Assembly: GCA_016618085.1 (NCBI GenBank)
Contig: JABLTG010000039.1
Location: 1 to 64,000 of the forward strand
From: Neovahlkampfia damariscottae
Lineage: Eukaryota; Heterolobosea; Selenaionea; Neovahlkampfiida; Neovahlkampfiidae
Direction of reading: 5' to 3'
DNA length: 64,000 nucleotides
Every line of letters begins with the position of its first letter. Position 1 is the first letter of the stretch. Position numbers and translations under genes: made by a program. A model generated the notes under the pieces. It was not told the DNA's origin. It saw only the letters and a program-made list of their open reading frames with translations, and made no database searches. This document shows positions 44,717 to 55,494 of the stretch, one piece after another.

Positions 44717-45778
44717 CTATTGTGAAAATTGATTTGTTGACTTGAAAGTTGGCATGAATAGAATATCTTTTGGGTATGGCTTTGATTTGAAATACTCATG
44801 TTTTAGCGCATCTGAAGCTGAAATTCTTTTCTTTGGATCATAACAGAGCATTTTTTCCAATAAATCTAAACCAATAGGATCACAAATTCCATTAAATTTA
44901 TGTTGAATATTGGAATACGACTCCATAGGAATTTTAATTTTACTTGCAAGTGGTAATTTATGAAAATCAGGCCATATTTTATCAGAAGGATAACCAATCA
45001 ACTCAAAAATTAATTGTAATTGATGCATGTCGGACTTTCCAGGTAGCAAAGGTTCTTTCAATAATAATTCACCTTTGAAAATTTAACATAATAAAAGTCA
45101 TACCAAAAATACAACCAACTGCCCATATATCGATAGAAGTTGTATATTCTTTATCACCTAATAATATTTCAGGTGATCTGTACCATAAAGTGACAACTCT
45201 TGGGGTTAATTGTGGATAATCTTTTGAAAAGTTTCTGGCCAATCCAAAGTCAGCTAATTTGACCTCTCCTCTGTTGTTATATAACAAATTTGATAATTTA
45301 ATATCACGATGTATGATATAATGTTTGTGGAGATATTCAATTGATTTTAAAATTTGCATTAAAAGACATTTGATTTCACTCTCTGAAAAATTTTTTTTCA
45401 TTGTGTCAAGTAACATTCCAAGGTCATGCTCACAATATTCAAAAACTAAAAATATTGAATTCAAATCCTTTCCAACCACGACATCTTTCAATTGAACAAT
45501 ATTTGGATGAGATACTTTTTTTAAAAGACTTATTTCTCGAATAGAGGTCAGTGGTACTCCATTTCCATTTTCTGTATCCATTTTAATTCTTTTCAAAGCT
45601 ACTATATCTTTGGTTTTTGTATCTTTTGCTCTATAAACTGTTCCATAAGTTCCTTCACCTATTCTGAATAATATTTAGTTCTTTTTTTTTGTTTTTACCT
45701 ATTAAGCTTTTCAAATTCTTCAACACTTCTACAATTTCCGAAATATGAATGTTTCTCACTTTTTGGTGGCTGTTCCAT
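44717..45778 (-). CDS. CDK10: Cyclin-dependent kinase 10
   Basis: Exons 45778-45699, 45663-45104 and 45072-44717 give 331 residues. The N-terminal [20 protein letters not shown] and the PLTSIREI helix (the PITSLRE-type cyclin-binding helix) match CDK10 better than CDK11. The catalytic [15 protein letters not shown] and T-loop [13 protein letters not shown] are intact. CDK10 with cyclin M phosphorylates targets such as ETS2 in animals; its role in protists is unknown. There is no long N- or C-terminal extension. Sits upstream of, and co-oriented with, no obvious partner. Confidence 0.92.
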
Positions 45779-45839
45779 TTGTTGAAAACAGAAGAAAAAT
45801 GATTGGATGAAAAAAATCAACATAAAAATGTTTTTTAAT

Positions 45840-47867
45840 TTATTTCAATTGATCCAATACTTGTTTAACACGATCTCTAACATCTAACTCCGAATCATTT
45901 GTCAAACCTTTCAAATATTGCTCACATTCTAATTCATTGATGATTTTTTTTCTCTCTTCAACACCTTTATCACCTTTCCAAGTTAAATTTATCAAAACCC
46001 ACAAAGCAGCAACCTTTACATGTTTATTTGAAGATTGTAAAAAGTTCAAAATAAATTTCAAAATATTTGACTTCATGATTTTATCCTTTTGATCACCAGC
46101 TGAAATATTTGAAATAACATAAAGTGTTTGAATGATTACTCCATTATTATTTGATTTTAATTTATCAATTAAAATTGGAATTAATTGGTCATTCAATTCT
46201 TTAATTAGATAAGCAATATCTTCATAATTGCCATGTGCAATATTACTTAATAACTTTAAACATTGTTCTTGAATATTTGAGTCATCATCTTTTAATAATT
46301 CAAATATTCTTTTGGCTGTCATTGATTCAAGTATTTTTTTTTTAATCTCAACTGTACTTCTAAATGCTAAATTTTTCAATGCCCAAATTGAATTTAATTT
46401 TAATAAAGAATGTAATGAATTTGTGTTTTTAACTAATATTTCAACTCCATTTTTTTCAATGAAGAAGTTTTTCATTGGTGAAAAATCAACAATAACGTTA
46501 CAAACACAAGCACATGAAATTGATTTGATTTCATCGGATGAATGTTCCATCAACATCAGTAATGGTCTTGTTACACCAGAATCAAGTAAAGTTGATCTAA
46601 GTTTTGGAGAACTTCTTGATAATCCTTTTATACATTTGCAAGCAACTAATTTAATTTTTTCATTTTCTTCAGCTAAACTATCAACAATCAATGGAAGAAC
46701 ATTCGAGTCAATAATTTTTTTTCTTCCTTCTTCAATCAAAGAACACATTTCTGCTAAACTAAATAAACAATTCTTTGAAAAGTTAAAACTAATGATTCAA
46801 ACATATTTCATGGTTTCTGATAATTGTTGATCTTGATTGGTTAGAAATGATGATATTTTTTCAATAGCATCAGAATCACAAACAAATTGTTGCAATTCTT
46901 CATTTCCAGTGACTAAATTAGCCAAAACTAATGGTGTTTGCTCTCTTGGTTTTCCATTTTCATTCAATAATTTTATGATGACTGGCAGCACATCTTCCGA
47001 AATATCCAAGTCACAATCAATATCATTTTTATAAAAATTCACAATACTAAAAACATTAATTTTTTGTTTTTCAAACCATTGACATGATAATAATCTTACA
47101 ATTGGATCTTTATGTACTATCAGATTTGTAATATCATCAACATGTTTTAAAGTTTTTGTGATTTGTTTATTGTCTTTCGTTAATTGTACAAGACATTCTA
47201 AACATCCTCCTAATAGTTTTATATTCCTTGAATCAAGAAATTTTTCAATTTTTTCAACTCCATTGTTTTTATATATTTCTTCTTGATGTTTCTTTGATTG
47301 AATACATTTCGACATTAAACTTAGAATAATTTCATTAATAAAATCGTTTTTTCCAAGTAAATTAAGTAAATTTAAAACATAATTTTCCTAAAATAAATGA
47401 TATGTTCATTTCTTACGGTAATTAAAATTTCTTTTGGAACTAAATTACTACTGTAGAGAATTTTCAATGATCTTGTTGAATTCTGAATAATTTTTGGATT
47501 TTTGGTGTTTAATGATTTAAAAAGAACTTCAATACCTCCATTTTTTATTACTTCTTTGACTGACTGTTCTGTTCCGTGACCAAAACTACCTAATCAAAAA
47601 TAAAATGTTAACAGAAAAAAAAAACTTTACCAAGAGCTGCAGTTGCATGACATAAAATCTCTACATCTTGTTCTTCCTTTAGTATGTCGATTATCCTAAA
47701 TAAAATCAAAAAAAAAAAAAAAATTACAAAGGAATGACGCCAGCAGAAAGGTAAGCAATTTTTTTTGTTTGATTTCCTATGATTGAGTTCTTTATCTTCT
47801 TGATAGATTTCAATTTCTTTTCATATTCCATAGACTTCAAATCATCAAGTGTCTGTTGAAAACTCAT
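45840..47867 (-). CDS. ARMC8: ARMC8 / GID5 armadillo subunit of the GID/CTLH ligase
   Basis: Five exons (47867-47728, 47695-47631, 47589-47417, 47387-46803, 46772-45840) give 631 residues of armadillo repeats. The C-terminal LLKLNSIWALKNLAF and HVKVAALWVLINLTWKGDKG blocks match ARMC8. In the GID/CTLH E3 complex this subunit holds the substrate receptor on the catalytic core. Length is close to animal ARMC8 (about 670). The frame is kept across all four introns (29-41 nt). Start codons of this gene and VPS51 are 90 nt apart and divergent. Confidence 0.85.
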
Positions 47868-47881
47868 TATGATGTGATTTT

Positions 47882-47909
47882 ATTGGTTAATTTTAGACCA
47901 ACAAATTGG
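47882..47909. promoter_or_regulatory. Divergent ARMC8/VPS51 promoter with two ATTGG elements
   Basis: ATTGG at 47882-47886 lies 15 nt from the ARMC8 start. A second at 47905-47909 lies 48 nt before the VPS51 start at 47957. The chromo-Myb and coiled-coil starts (62016 and 62106) are also exactly 90 nt apart. Confidence 0.5.
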
Positions 47910-47956
47910 CTTTTTCTTTTCAAGAAAAAACAACAACTTAACTTGAACTTTTTTCA

Positions 47957-50690
47957 ATGTCCAACATTAAAGTACCAAAAAATCATGAAAGAACATCAAG
48001 TTATTTCACAGATGGAAGTGAAGACAATGTTGAACCAAAATCACCTGTACCACAAACACCTTCAAATCCAGTCACACCAAATAGATCACAAAGTGAATAT
48101 AACTTAACACGTAAAAACTCCATGCCAACACCAAAAAGTTTTGGAAACGACTTTGATTCATTCAAACATTCTTCACATTATAATTTAGCCAATGCAAAAA
48201 CTCCAAGAAAAGAAGGTAGAAATTCAAGACAAGACAGAAAAAAAATGTTATCAAGTTTTTATGGAAGTACTGATTCAACACCAGTGACAAGTCCTCAACT
48301 AGGAGGTTCAAAACTTAAAACAATTTCATTAACTGATGACGATATTGATACTCCTCATTTTAACGCTGACAGATACGTCAAATCATTATTATCAAAAAAT
48401 GATTTAAACTCATTAATTGATAAAGACAAAAAATTGTGTGAAGGTAAAATTTATCAAAGTTTAAATTTTTTGAAATTTAGAAACTAAAAGTTTAGATAAT
48501 GAAATGCAAAAATTAGTTTATAAAAATTACAACAAGTTTATAATTGCCACAGAAACTATAAAAGATATGAAAGTTTCAGTTGGAGAAATGGAAGGAAAAA
48601 TGAAACAATTAACAAAATCTATTGATGAAATTACTGAGACATCAACAATTATTAACAACAATCTTGCAACAAAACGTGATAAAATTGAGAGTTTATCAAG
48701 CACCAATAGAATGTTAAAGAAACTTCAATTTTTATTGGTTCTTCCATCAAGATTAACTGACTCATTAGCACTAAAAGCGTATTCAGTTGCAGTTAGAGAT
48801 TATTTAAGAGCAGAAAAAATCTTAAAACAATATCGTCACTTACCAAGTTTTCAATCAATAGAAAAAGAATGCATGGATATTATGATCAAATTAAAAACAA
48901 CTTTACATGAAAGTGTAAAAACACAAAATATACCAAGACAAACCTTAATCACTCATCATCATTTATTATTTCAATTAGGAGAATCAACTGAATATTTATT
49001 AAAACAATTTCTTGGTTTTCGTGAAAAAGAGTTATTGGATAGACTTGGTGAATATAAACATCAAAAAGAAAAAGATTTGAAGACAAATTTGCAAACATTG
49101 AACAAAAATTTTATCAAGAAATATCAAGCTGTATTTGATCTTTATAAACATATTTTTGAAGTTCCTGAAATATTACCAAAAAATTCACCAAATTTAAAAC
49201 CAATTTTAGGTGAAATAACCCATGATATTTTTGAAAAATATTTCAAAATTGTTCATGATTTATTTTTGGTTGATTTTCCAATTGAAATTTGTCCTACAAA
49301 TTTGAATTTCAAGGAAAATATAAATAATGAAAAACAAAAAAAAAAAGTTGCAAAATCATTGGAAGAGATTAGAAATATTTTAGTTTCTCTTTCGACAGAA
49401 ATTTCATTGGTTGATGAAAAAGTACCAGATGGAAAAATATCAAACCTTTTATCAACATTTTTATTTGATTATATGTTTAATTTTTTAAATTTGAACTTGA
49501 TTCAAGTCAAAGAAGATGTTTCAAATTCATTAAACCACTACAAGAGTTTATCAGATAATGAAGATGTTAATGTCAACTTAACTGCTGCTGCCTTTTCAAA
49601 AAACATTGAAAATGATTTAATTGATATTATTTCCGAATTGAATGTAAAATTTTTTTTTACAAATTTTTTAACTTTTCACCAATAGAACTTTTTTGATTTG
49701 AAAATTTCAACAATCAATCAAAAGGATAATGTTTCAACATTAATCGATAAAACTTTGGAAATTCTTGATTATTTGAAATCATTTTTAGATGATAATTCAT
49801 CAAAAAAAGCGGATATTCATTTGGCTGAAAAAGATGAAAGAATTAAAACGACACCAATGGGAGCATTACTTCTTTGCAAGTTTGCACAGGAAATGGAACA
49901 AACAACATCAAAGAGTATTATTGATAGAATTAGTGAATTTGATACCTCAGCAAGAGCAAAATTCACTTCAAAATTTGGTGAATGCTCCAGTAAAATGCTA
50001 GTTTATTATATTGAAAAATTATCTGATGATTTAAGTGAAATTATTGTAGCTGGAATTGATTCTGTAAATTGGAAATCTCTTTCAAAACCTCCAACTGGAG
50101 TGAGCAAGGTACTGAAAAAAATTCAAAAAATTAATTGAATTTTTCTTCCAATAGGATGTTGTGAACTATGCAAATCATATTTTAAGAATCAATAAGGATG
50201 TTTCTGTGGTTTTTCAAGATGAATCAGATGATGAAAAATCTGATAATTATTCTTCCGAAATTGGATCGTCAGCTTTTCAATACAAAAAAAGTGGATTTGG
50301 ATTTGAAGAAAATAGTGGATTTACAAAAGATGTTTTAAAAATATTTAATCAAAGATTAACAAGATTAGCTATTCATCAACCTGAATTTAAAAGAAATTAC
50401 ATTTTGAATGAAATCATCAAAAGAACATTGAAATCATTTGATGAATCAGTTCGTTTTATGACATTCTCAAAATATGGATATCAACAAATTCAAGTTGACA
50501 CAAATTATTTGCAAATCAAATTAAGAGATATTTTAGATGATGAAAAGTAATTCAAAATATGTATTGATTTTTTTATAGCTTCCTTCGTAATTTATTGAAA
50601 GATATCTTTAGTAATGTTGAGGATAGATGTAAAGAATGTGAGTCTTTAAATCATGAAACTGTTGTTGAATTATACTCAAAGGAGAAATAA
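47957..50690 (+). CDS. VPS51: VPS51, GARP/EARP tethering complex subunit
   Basis: Exons 47957-48443, 48481-49643, 49686-50108, 50155-50546 and 50579-50690 give 858 residues. A disordered Ser/Thr/Pro-rich head of about 125 residues is followed by FNADRYVKSLLSKNDLNSLI and LVYKNYNKFIIATETIKDMK, the signature of VPS51 (COG1/EXO84-like tethers). The rest is helical. GARP and EARP tether vesicles at the trans-Golgi and recycling endosomes and bind syntaxins through this subunit. An acidic loop lies near residue 710. The ATG at 47957 agrees with the nearby ATTGG. Confidence 0.88.
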
Positions 50691-50724
50691 AATGGTTTTT
50701 TTTGTTTGAACCAATCATTTTATC

Positions 50725-51510
50725 ATGTTGTTACAAATTGATGCGAATGGTGATGTTTTTGTTGTTGAACAAAAAAATGTAAAATTAGTTGAAGATGTGA
50801 AAAAGGATATTCATAAAATTATAAGTATCAGACAAACCATTCTACGATTATTTTTGGTAAATTAAATATTTAATGTGAATTTTCAAAAGAACGATCATTT
50901 GAAGTACCAAGAATTATTTGATAAAACCATTGCTCCAGAGTTGTATGAACAGAAAAATACCACTTCTGTTGAAAAATTAACAGAACAATTCGAAGAACAA
51001 GTAGAAACTATTGAATATAAAAATGAACTGGATTTATACTTCATTGACAAAAAATTAGAGTCACCAAAGAAGCTCATAGATATATTTGGAAATAATGAAA
51101 ATACAAAAGTCAAAATAAAACTCTCAAAACAATTCAATGAAGAATTAGAAAAATATGATAAAATTTACGAGTTCATTGATAGAAATAAATTTAAAGAAGT
51201 TTCATTTTTTGAAGCACAAAAAGATTTAAAAGTTAAAGAATCAGTTGATTCTGAAACTATTGTTGAAAAAGAAAATTTGGAAATTATTGGAAAGAGTAGA
51301 ATTATTGTTGAAAAATTGAAAGAAGAGAAATTACAATTGATGATTTTGGACATTGATCAAGCAAAAGATCGTGAAAAAGCATTGGAAAATGCCATGAAAG
51401 ATCCTGAATTTGCTTTGTTCGTCAGTGAAGTTTTGTACATCATTGGAGAAAGAGATTTGGGTAATTTAGAAGCAGACATGAAATTTTTGAAAAAATTAAT
51501 CAAAAAATAA
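50725..51510 (+). CDS. Unknown helical protein
   Basis: Exons 50725-50856 and 50890-51510 give 250 residues. CCAAT at 50711-50715 is 9 nt before the ATG. The sequence is highly charged (Glu/Lys), mostly helical, with no membrane segment. The C-terminal part, MILDIDQAKDREKALENAMK, looks like a coiled coil. I recognise no family. The clean splice and promoter element support a real gene. Confidence 0.7.
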
Positions 51511-51551
51511 ACTATTTAGTTCATCAACCAAAAATTTTTTTAATCAAAATT

Positions 51552-52133
51552 TCATTTTTTCTTTTTTAGAAATCTATGTATTTTTGGACTCAAATATTTT
51601 CGAAATCTTGAAAGACTAAATAATCCAAGAGTCAAACAACTTGTACTCAATATTCCAAATAATGCCACATCCCAATGATCATAACTACTGCTGGGAATCA
51701 AACAACTAATTTGTGGATTTTTTATATTATAACGAACATTTACAAAACTCTCTGGACGAAATTGAATCATCTTTTCCATATTTAAATATGTAGAAGCCAC
51801 TTTCAAATTTATTTTTTGATTCATAAATTGTTTTCCAAAAGCAACATACTCATATGTAATAACAGGTCTATGTCTGACATAATAAACAGATGTTATTATT
51901 CCTCTGCAGGCAGGCCAGTTTATTGAATCTTTTTGGTATTGTAATTGTTCATAAATATATTTCGAAGCTGCTCCAAGTCCAACAGAAATACCTAAAAAAA
52001 AAATTAAAACTTGTTTTGCAAAACCAGAAAACAGAACACCAAGTATCAGATGATCTGATGGTGTATCATATTGAAATCTATTAAAAATTCTTTTTGGATT
52101 CAACTTTCTCAACGTCGACTTCATCTTTTTCAT
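51552..52133 (-). CDS. DUF3592-like membrane protein
   Basis: Open frame of 193 residues. Two membrane helices (about residues 29-57 and 153-173) flank a luminal or extracytoplasmic beta domain with INWPACRGIITSVYYV, VITYEYVAFGKQFMNQ and VRYNIKNPQISCLIPSSS, the pattern of DUF3592. Function of that family is unknown. Within the first helix a 33-nt stretch with GT and AG ends could be spliced out without changing frame, though its donor (GTTTTG) is weak. CCAAT at 52157-52161 is 24 nt upstream. Confidence 0.72.
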   Translation of the reverse strand: MKKMKSTLRKLNPKRIFNRFQYDTPSDHLILGVLFSGFAKQVLIFFLGISVGLGAASKYIYEQLQYQKDSINWPACRGIITSVYYVRHRPVITYEYVAFGKQFMNQKINLKVASTYLNMEKMIQFRPESFVNVRYNIKNPQISCLIPSSSYDHWDVALFGILSTSCLTLGLFSLSRFRKYLSPKIHRFLKKKK

Positions 52134-52245
52134 TATTTAATGTTTTGTGCGGTTGACCAATGAACGAATTGAAAAAACTAAAAAAATGCACAAAGTTAAA
52201 CCAGCAACTCAAGAGAGTTGTTGATCACCAGTATGTGCATTTCTC

Positions 52246-52253
52246 AAAAAAAA
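52246..52253 (-). terminator. Pol III T-tract after tRNA-Gly (second copy)
   Basis: Eight A on the plus strand, TTTTTTTT on the transcribed strand, directly after the tRNA. Confidence 0.75.
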
Positions 52254-52254
52254 G

Positions 52255-52325
52255 TGCGCCGACCGGGAATCGAACCCGGGCCATCAGCTTGGAAGGCTAA
52301 CATCCTGCCACTAGACTATCGGCGC
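52255..52325 (-). tRNA. tRNA-Gly (anticodon TCC), copy 2
   Basis: 71 nt, identical to the copy at 42439-42509. It sits between the divergent starts of the DUF3592-like gene and the zinc-binding protein gene. Confidence 0.95.
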
Positions 52326-52459
52326 TTTATTTATATTAATTCAATTCCTTGGCTCCAAAGGAATTGAAATAAAATACTAGATCAGAGTGGATTTTTTTAT
52401 TTGTTGGTTGTTCTTTCTTTTTTTTTCATTTTTGAAATTGATTGGGTGAACTTTTTTGA

Positions 52460-52464
52460 CCAAT
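52460..52464 (+). promoter_or_regulatory. CCAAT element overlapping the start codon at 52463
   Basis: CCAAT and the ATG at 52463-52465 share two bases, and the sequence runs on as CCAATGAATCG. The CANT1-like gene at 27608 has exactly the same 11 bases. Confidence 0.5.
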
Positions 52465-53881
52465 GAATCGAAATTTGGTGAAGTGTTCAAATCATGATCA
52501 GCATAAAAAATTTTTTTTTGAAAAAAGTTTTTGTATGGAATGTGGATCTATATTACTTTTCAAATGTAAACCCTGTGATGAGTGGTATCGCCCAAAAGAA
52601 TTTTATTTGCATCAAAAAGAAAATGGTTTAAAACACTCGAATCTATTCAATTTTTTTGAATCACAAAACAATAAAAAACAACTAAAAATTGACAATCTAA
52701 AAGATTATGCTTTGAAATTTAAAAATACAAAAGAAGTTTGCTCAAAAAATTTACAATTAGTTTCTGTTTATCCAAAAGAATTTTCTATTGATGAAAAATA
52801 CAAAACTATCGAAGTTTCTATTAGAATTAAAGATGAAAATGAATTTTATTTATATAAATTTCCAAATTTTAAATTGAAAATAGGATATCAAATTTCAAGT
52901 GGTTCAAAAAAAGAACTTTTTGTTGATGTGTTATACCAAACAAAGTTGAAGGATGGGAATTTGATCATTTTAGAAACATCAAATTTTCCTTTTTCTTTAA
53001 TTGAAAGAGAAGTTACAATAAGTGTTATATGTGAAATGGATGATGAAACATTGAAAATAGGACCTCCAATTTATTTGAAATATTCAAAATTTAAAAGAGA
53101 CCAAAACAAACAAATTTTGAATCTAAGTGAATTAGAAATCAATTATTCAAGAGAAAAACTATCAAAAGAATTGATGATCGCTATCGAAGAAACTTTAGAT
53201 ACAGGTTGTTTATGTAAATTATTATTAAAGGTAAAAGATTGGAAGAATTCATTGAATTTCACTATTTTGAACTATTTCTCGTGTTTTGATGATAAAAATG
53301 AAACGTTAGAGAGAATTCTCAAAACAAAAATTTTTGATGTAAATGAGAAAACAGTTCATGGCAAATCTTCATTATTTTATGCAAAAAAATTTGGATGCAC
53401 AAAAAATGAAGAATCACTATTGAAATATGGTTCGAAATTATGGGAAGATGATATCTTTGTTGAAAAAATTACATCAAAAAAATTGAAAAAAAAAAGTCAA
53501 TTGTTGAGTTCTGGAAATTCAGAATTGATTAAAATTATACCTGGACAGTTGAATTCAATTGATTTTGAACATGCTACTTTACAGTTATTTGTGAAATATA
53601 TTCCAATTTCAATGATCCCTGAAAAATATTTCAATGCAAGATTTTGGAGAGTTGTGTTTTCAGAACCTTTTACTGGGGATGTTATTTGTAATTTAGAAAT
53701 CAATTGTTTGGAAAGAATTAATGATTTTTTTATCATTTCTGTTTTGAAAATACCTCGAATACAACAGAAAATGATACACATAAGTGCAGAATTCGCAGAA
53801 AAAAATAGATTAATCAAAATTGGTCCAAAAATTGAATTTATCATACAAAGCAGTTGTATTGAGAGAAAAGAAAATCAATAA
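52463..53881 (+). CDS. Unknown protein with N-terminal zinc-binding cluster
   Basis: A single exon of 472 residues. The first 60 residues have CSNHDQH, CMECGS and CKPCDEW, spaced like a B-box or RING-related zinc module. Two beta-rich regions (about 95-195 and 380-465) look similar to each other, each ending in KIGP or IGPP, and may be Ig-like repeats. The middle contains an ankyrin-like segment (VNEKTVHGKSSLFYAKKFG). I cannot name a family. A signalling scaffold or ubiquitin-related role is possible. Confidence 0.7.
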   Translation: MNRNLVKCSNHDQHKKFFFEKSFCMECGSILLFKCKPCDEWYRPKEFYLHQKENGLKHSNLFNFFESQNNKKQLKIDNLKDYALKFKNTKEVCSKNLQLVSVYPKEFSIDEKYKTIEVSIRIKDENEFYLYKFPNFKLKIGYQISSGSKKELFVDVLYQTKLKDGNLIILETSNFPFSLIEREVTISVICEMDDETLKIGPPIYLKYSKFKRDQNKQILNLSELEINYSREKLSKELMIAIEETLDTGCLCKLLLKVKDWKNSLNFTILNYFSCFDDKNETLERILKTKIFDVNEKTVHGKSSLFYAKKFGCTKNEESLLKYGSKLWEDDIFVEKITSKKLKKKSQLLSSGNSELIKIIPGQLNSIDFEHATLQLFVKYIPISMIPEKYFNARFWRVVFSEPFTGDVICNLEINCLERINDFFIISVLKIPRIQQKMIHISAEFAEKNRLIKIGPKIEFIIQSSCIERKENQ

Positions 53882-53919
53882 AATCTTTTTTTTTTCAATT
53901 GTTATTATACAATGATTTG

Positions 53920-53924
53920 ATTGG
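53920..53924 (-). promoter_or_regulatory. ATTGG element upstream of the tyrosine recombinase
   Basis: The pentamer lies 22 nt before the ATG at 53946, at the same spacing as in housekeeping genes here. The recombinase therefore appears to use a host-type promoter. Confidence 0.45.
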
Positions 53925-53945
53925 ATAAAATTATTTTGAAGTGAA

Positions 53946-55491
53946 ATGAAGAGGTTGGTGTTCAAAAACAAGATTTTTTTGAACCATAAAAATTTCACCA
54001 AAACTTTTAATAAATTAGATGATTTCAATAAAATGAAACTGACTGAATTTTTTGAACAATTTCCTATTGAAAAAGAAAAAGAAAAAGAAACAAAAAAAAT
54101 AATCGAAATTTTATCTTCAAATTGGTATGAAACGATAGAAGATTTAAGTGAACTCAATGAAGATGATGCGTTAAAACTAAAAATACCATACAGATTCCTA
54201 AAATTAATAAAAACAAAAATTCAAAATTTAAAAGAAGAAAAGACCATAAAAAAAATGAATTTTGATAATTTAAATTTTCCACCTTTTAAATCAGTTATTG
54301 TTTCAAATAAAAATAAAAGAGAAAAAGAAAATTATTCGTTGAAAAATTTAGATGACAATTTGAAAATTGAAATCGAAAAATTTATCGAATTTATGACAAC
54401 TAATTTCATTGGACAACAAGAAATTCCTGTGAGAAAAGTAACTGCAACCTCATACGTTGAAAAAATTTTATTGATGCTTGGTTGGTTAAAAAATACAAAG
54501 AAAATTGATAATGTTTCATTTTCGTCTATTTTTCCAAATTCATCATCAGAGTCAGTAAAAAACTCATTAGAATATCTAAATTGGTTACGAGAAGAACGAA
54601 AAATATCACCTTCTTATGAAGTCAACATTACAAGAGCATTACTAAAATTAGCAAAATTTTTATTTCATAAAGAATCCAAAAATTTGAAAAAGAGTGACAA
54701 GTCATATAACGATATTCCAGTAGTTATTGAATTGAGATGTTTAATTAGAGATTCCGTTTCAAGAAGAAAAAATTCACCAAAAGCATCCAATGATGAATTA
54801 AAGGTATTCAAAAAAAAAATTGAATTTTTCATTTTAAAAACAGTGGTTAGAATTTGATCAATTTTTAGCATGCGTTGAAAAATTGAAACAAGACTGTAAA
54901 GAAGCACCTCAAAAGCATTCAAATCGTCCAAAGGAAATCGCTTGGATCTATCAACGATATTTAGTTTGTGCAATTCTTTCATCCATTCCAGACAGACAAA
55001 GAACATTAAGAGAATTAAAATTAAACAAAACATTATTTCAAAATTCAGATGGTGATTGGGTGATCAAACATACAGCAGAAGATTATAAAACTGGAAAATT
55101 CTATGGAGATCGATCACCGTTGAAAATAAGAGAAGATATTTATCCATTCATTGAAGAATATTTGAATGTTTGGAGAAAATGTTTAAATCCAAATCACGAT
55201 TATTTCTTCACACAAAAGAATGGAAATCCTCCAACTCATAGAAATTTCATTTATAATCTCTTCACAATGACAATTTATAAATTAACTGGAAAAAAGACAA
55301 ATCCACATATGATTCGAGATATGATTGTTACTTATTTCAAAAGAAGAAATGCATCAGAGTCTGAAATGGAATCACTTGCAATGTATATGGGACATTCAGT
55401 TTCTATTCAAAAAAGTGTCTATGACAGAAGAACAAAAAATGAAAAAATGAAACCAGCAATAGATTTAATGGATTCAATAAAAATATCATAA
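53946..55491 (+). CDS. Tyrosine recombinase (Crypton-like or domesticated) with SAM-like N-terminus
   Basis: Exons 53946-54803 and 54844-55491 give 501 residues. Residues about 35-95 resemble a SAM-type helical domain (DLSELNEDDALKLKIPYRFL). Residues about 140-270 look like the helical core-binding domain of integrases. The catalytic domain has a candidate Arg339 in PDRQRTLREL, Lys near 368-371 in EDYKTGK, His441 and Arg444 in NPHMIRD, His470 in MYMGHS and the nucleophile Tyr479 in KSVYDRR, so every catalytic position appears filled. Such enzymes cut and join DNA through a Tyr-phosphate link. No terminal repeats, reverse transcriptase or duplicate copies are visible nearby. Intron and ATTGG promoter are host-like. 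Crypton transposase or a domesticated gene are both possible. Confidence 0.82.
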
Positions 55492-55494
55492 AAT

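Noticed and set aside
46312-46830. Plus-strand frame opposite ARMC8
   Set aside because: It crosses an ARMC8 splice site and shows no domain, while the minus strand has a conserved armadillo protein.
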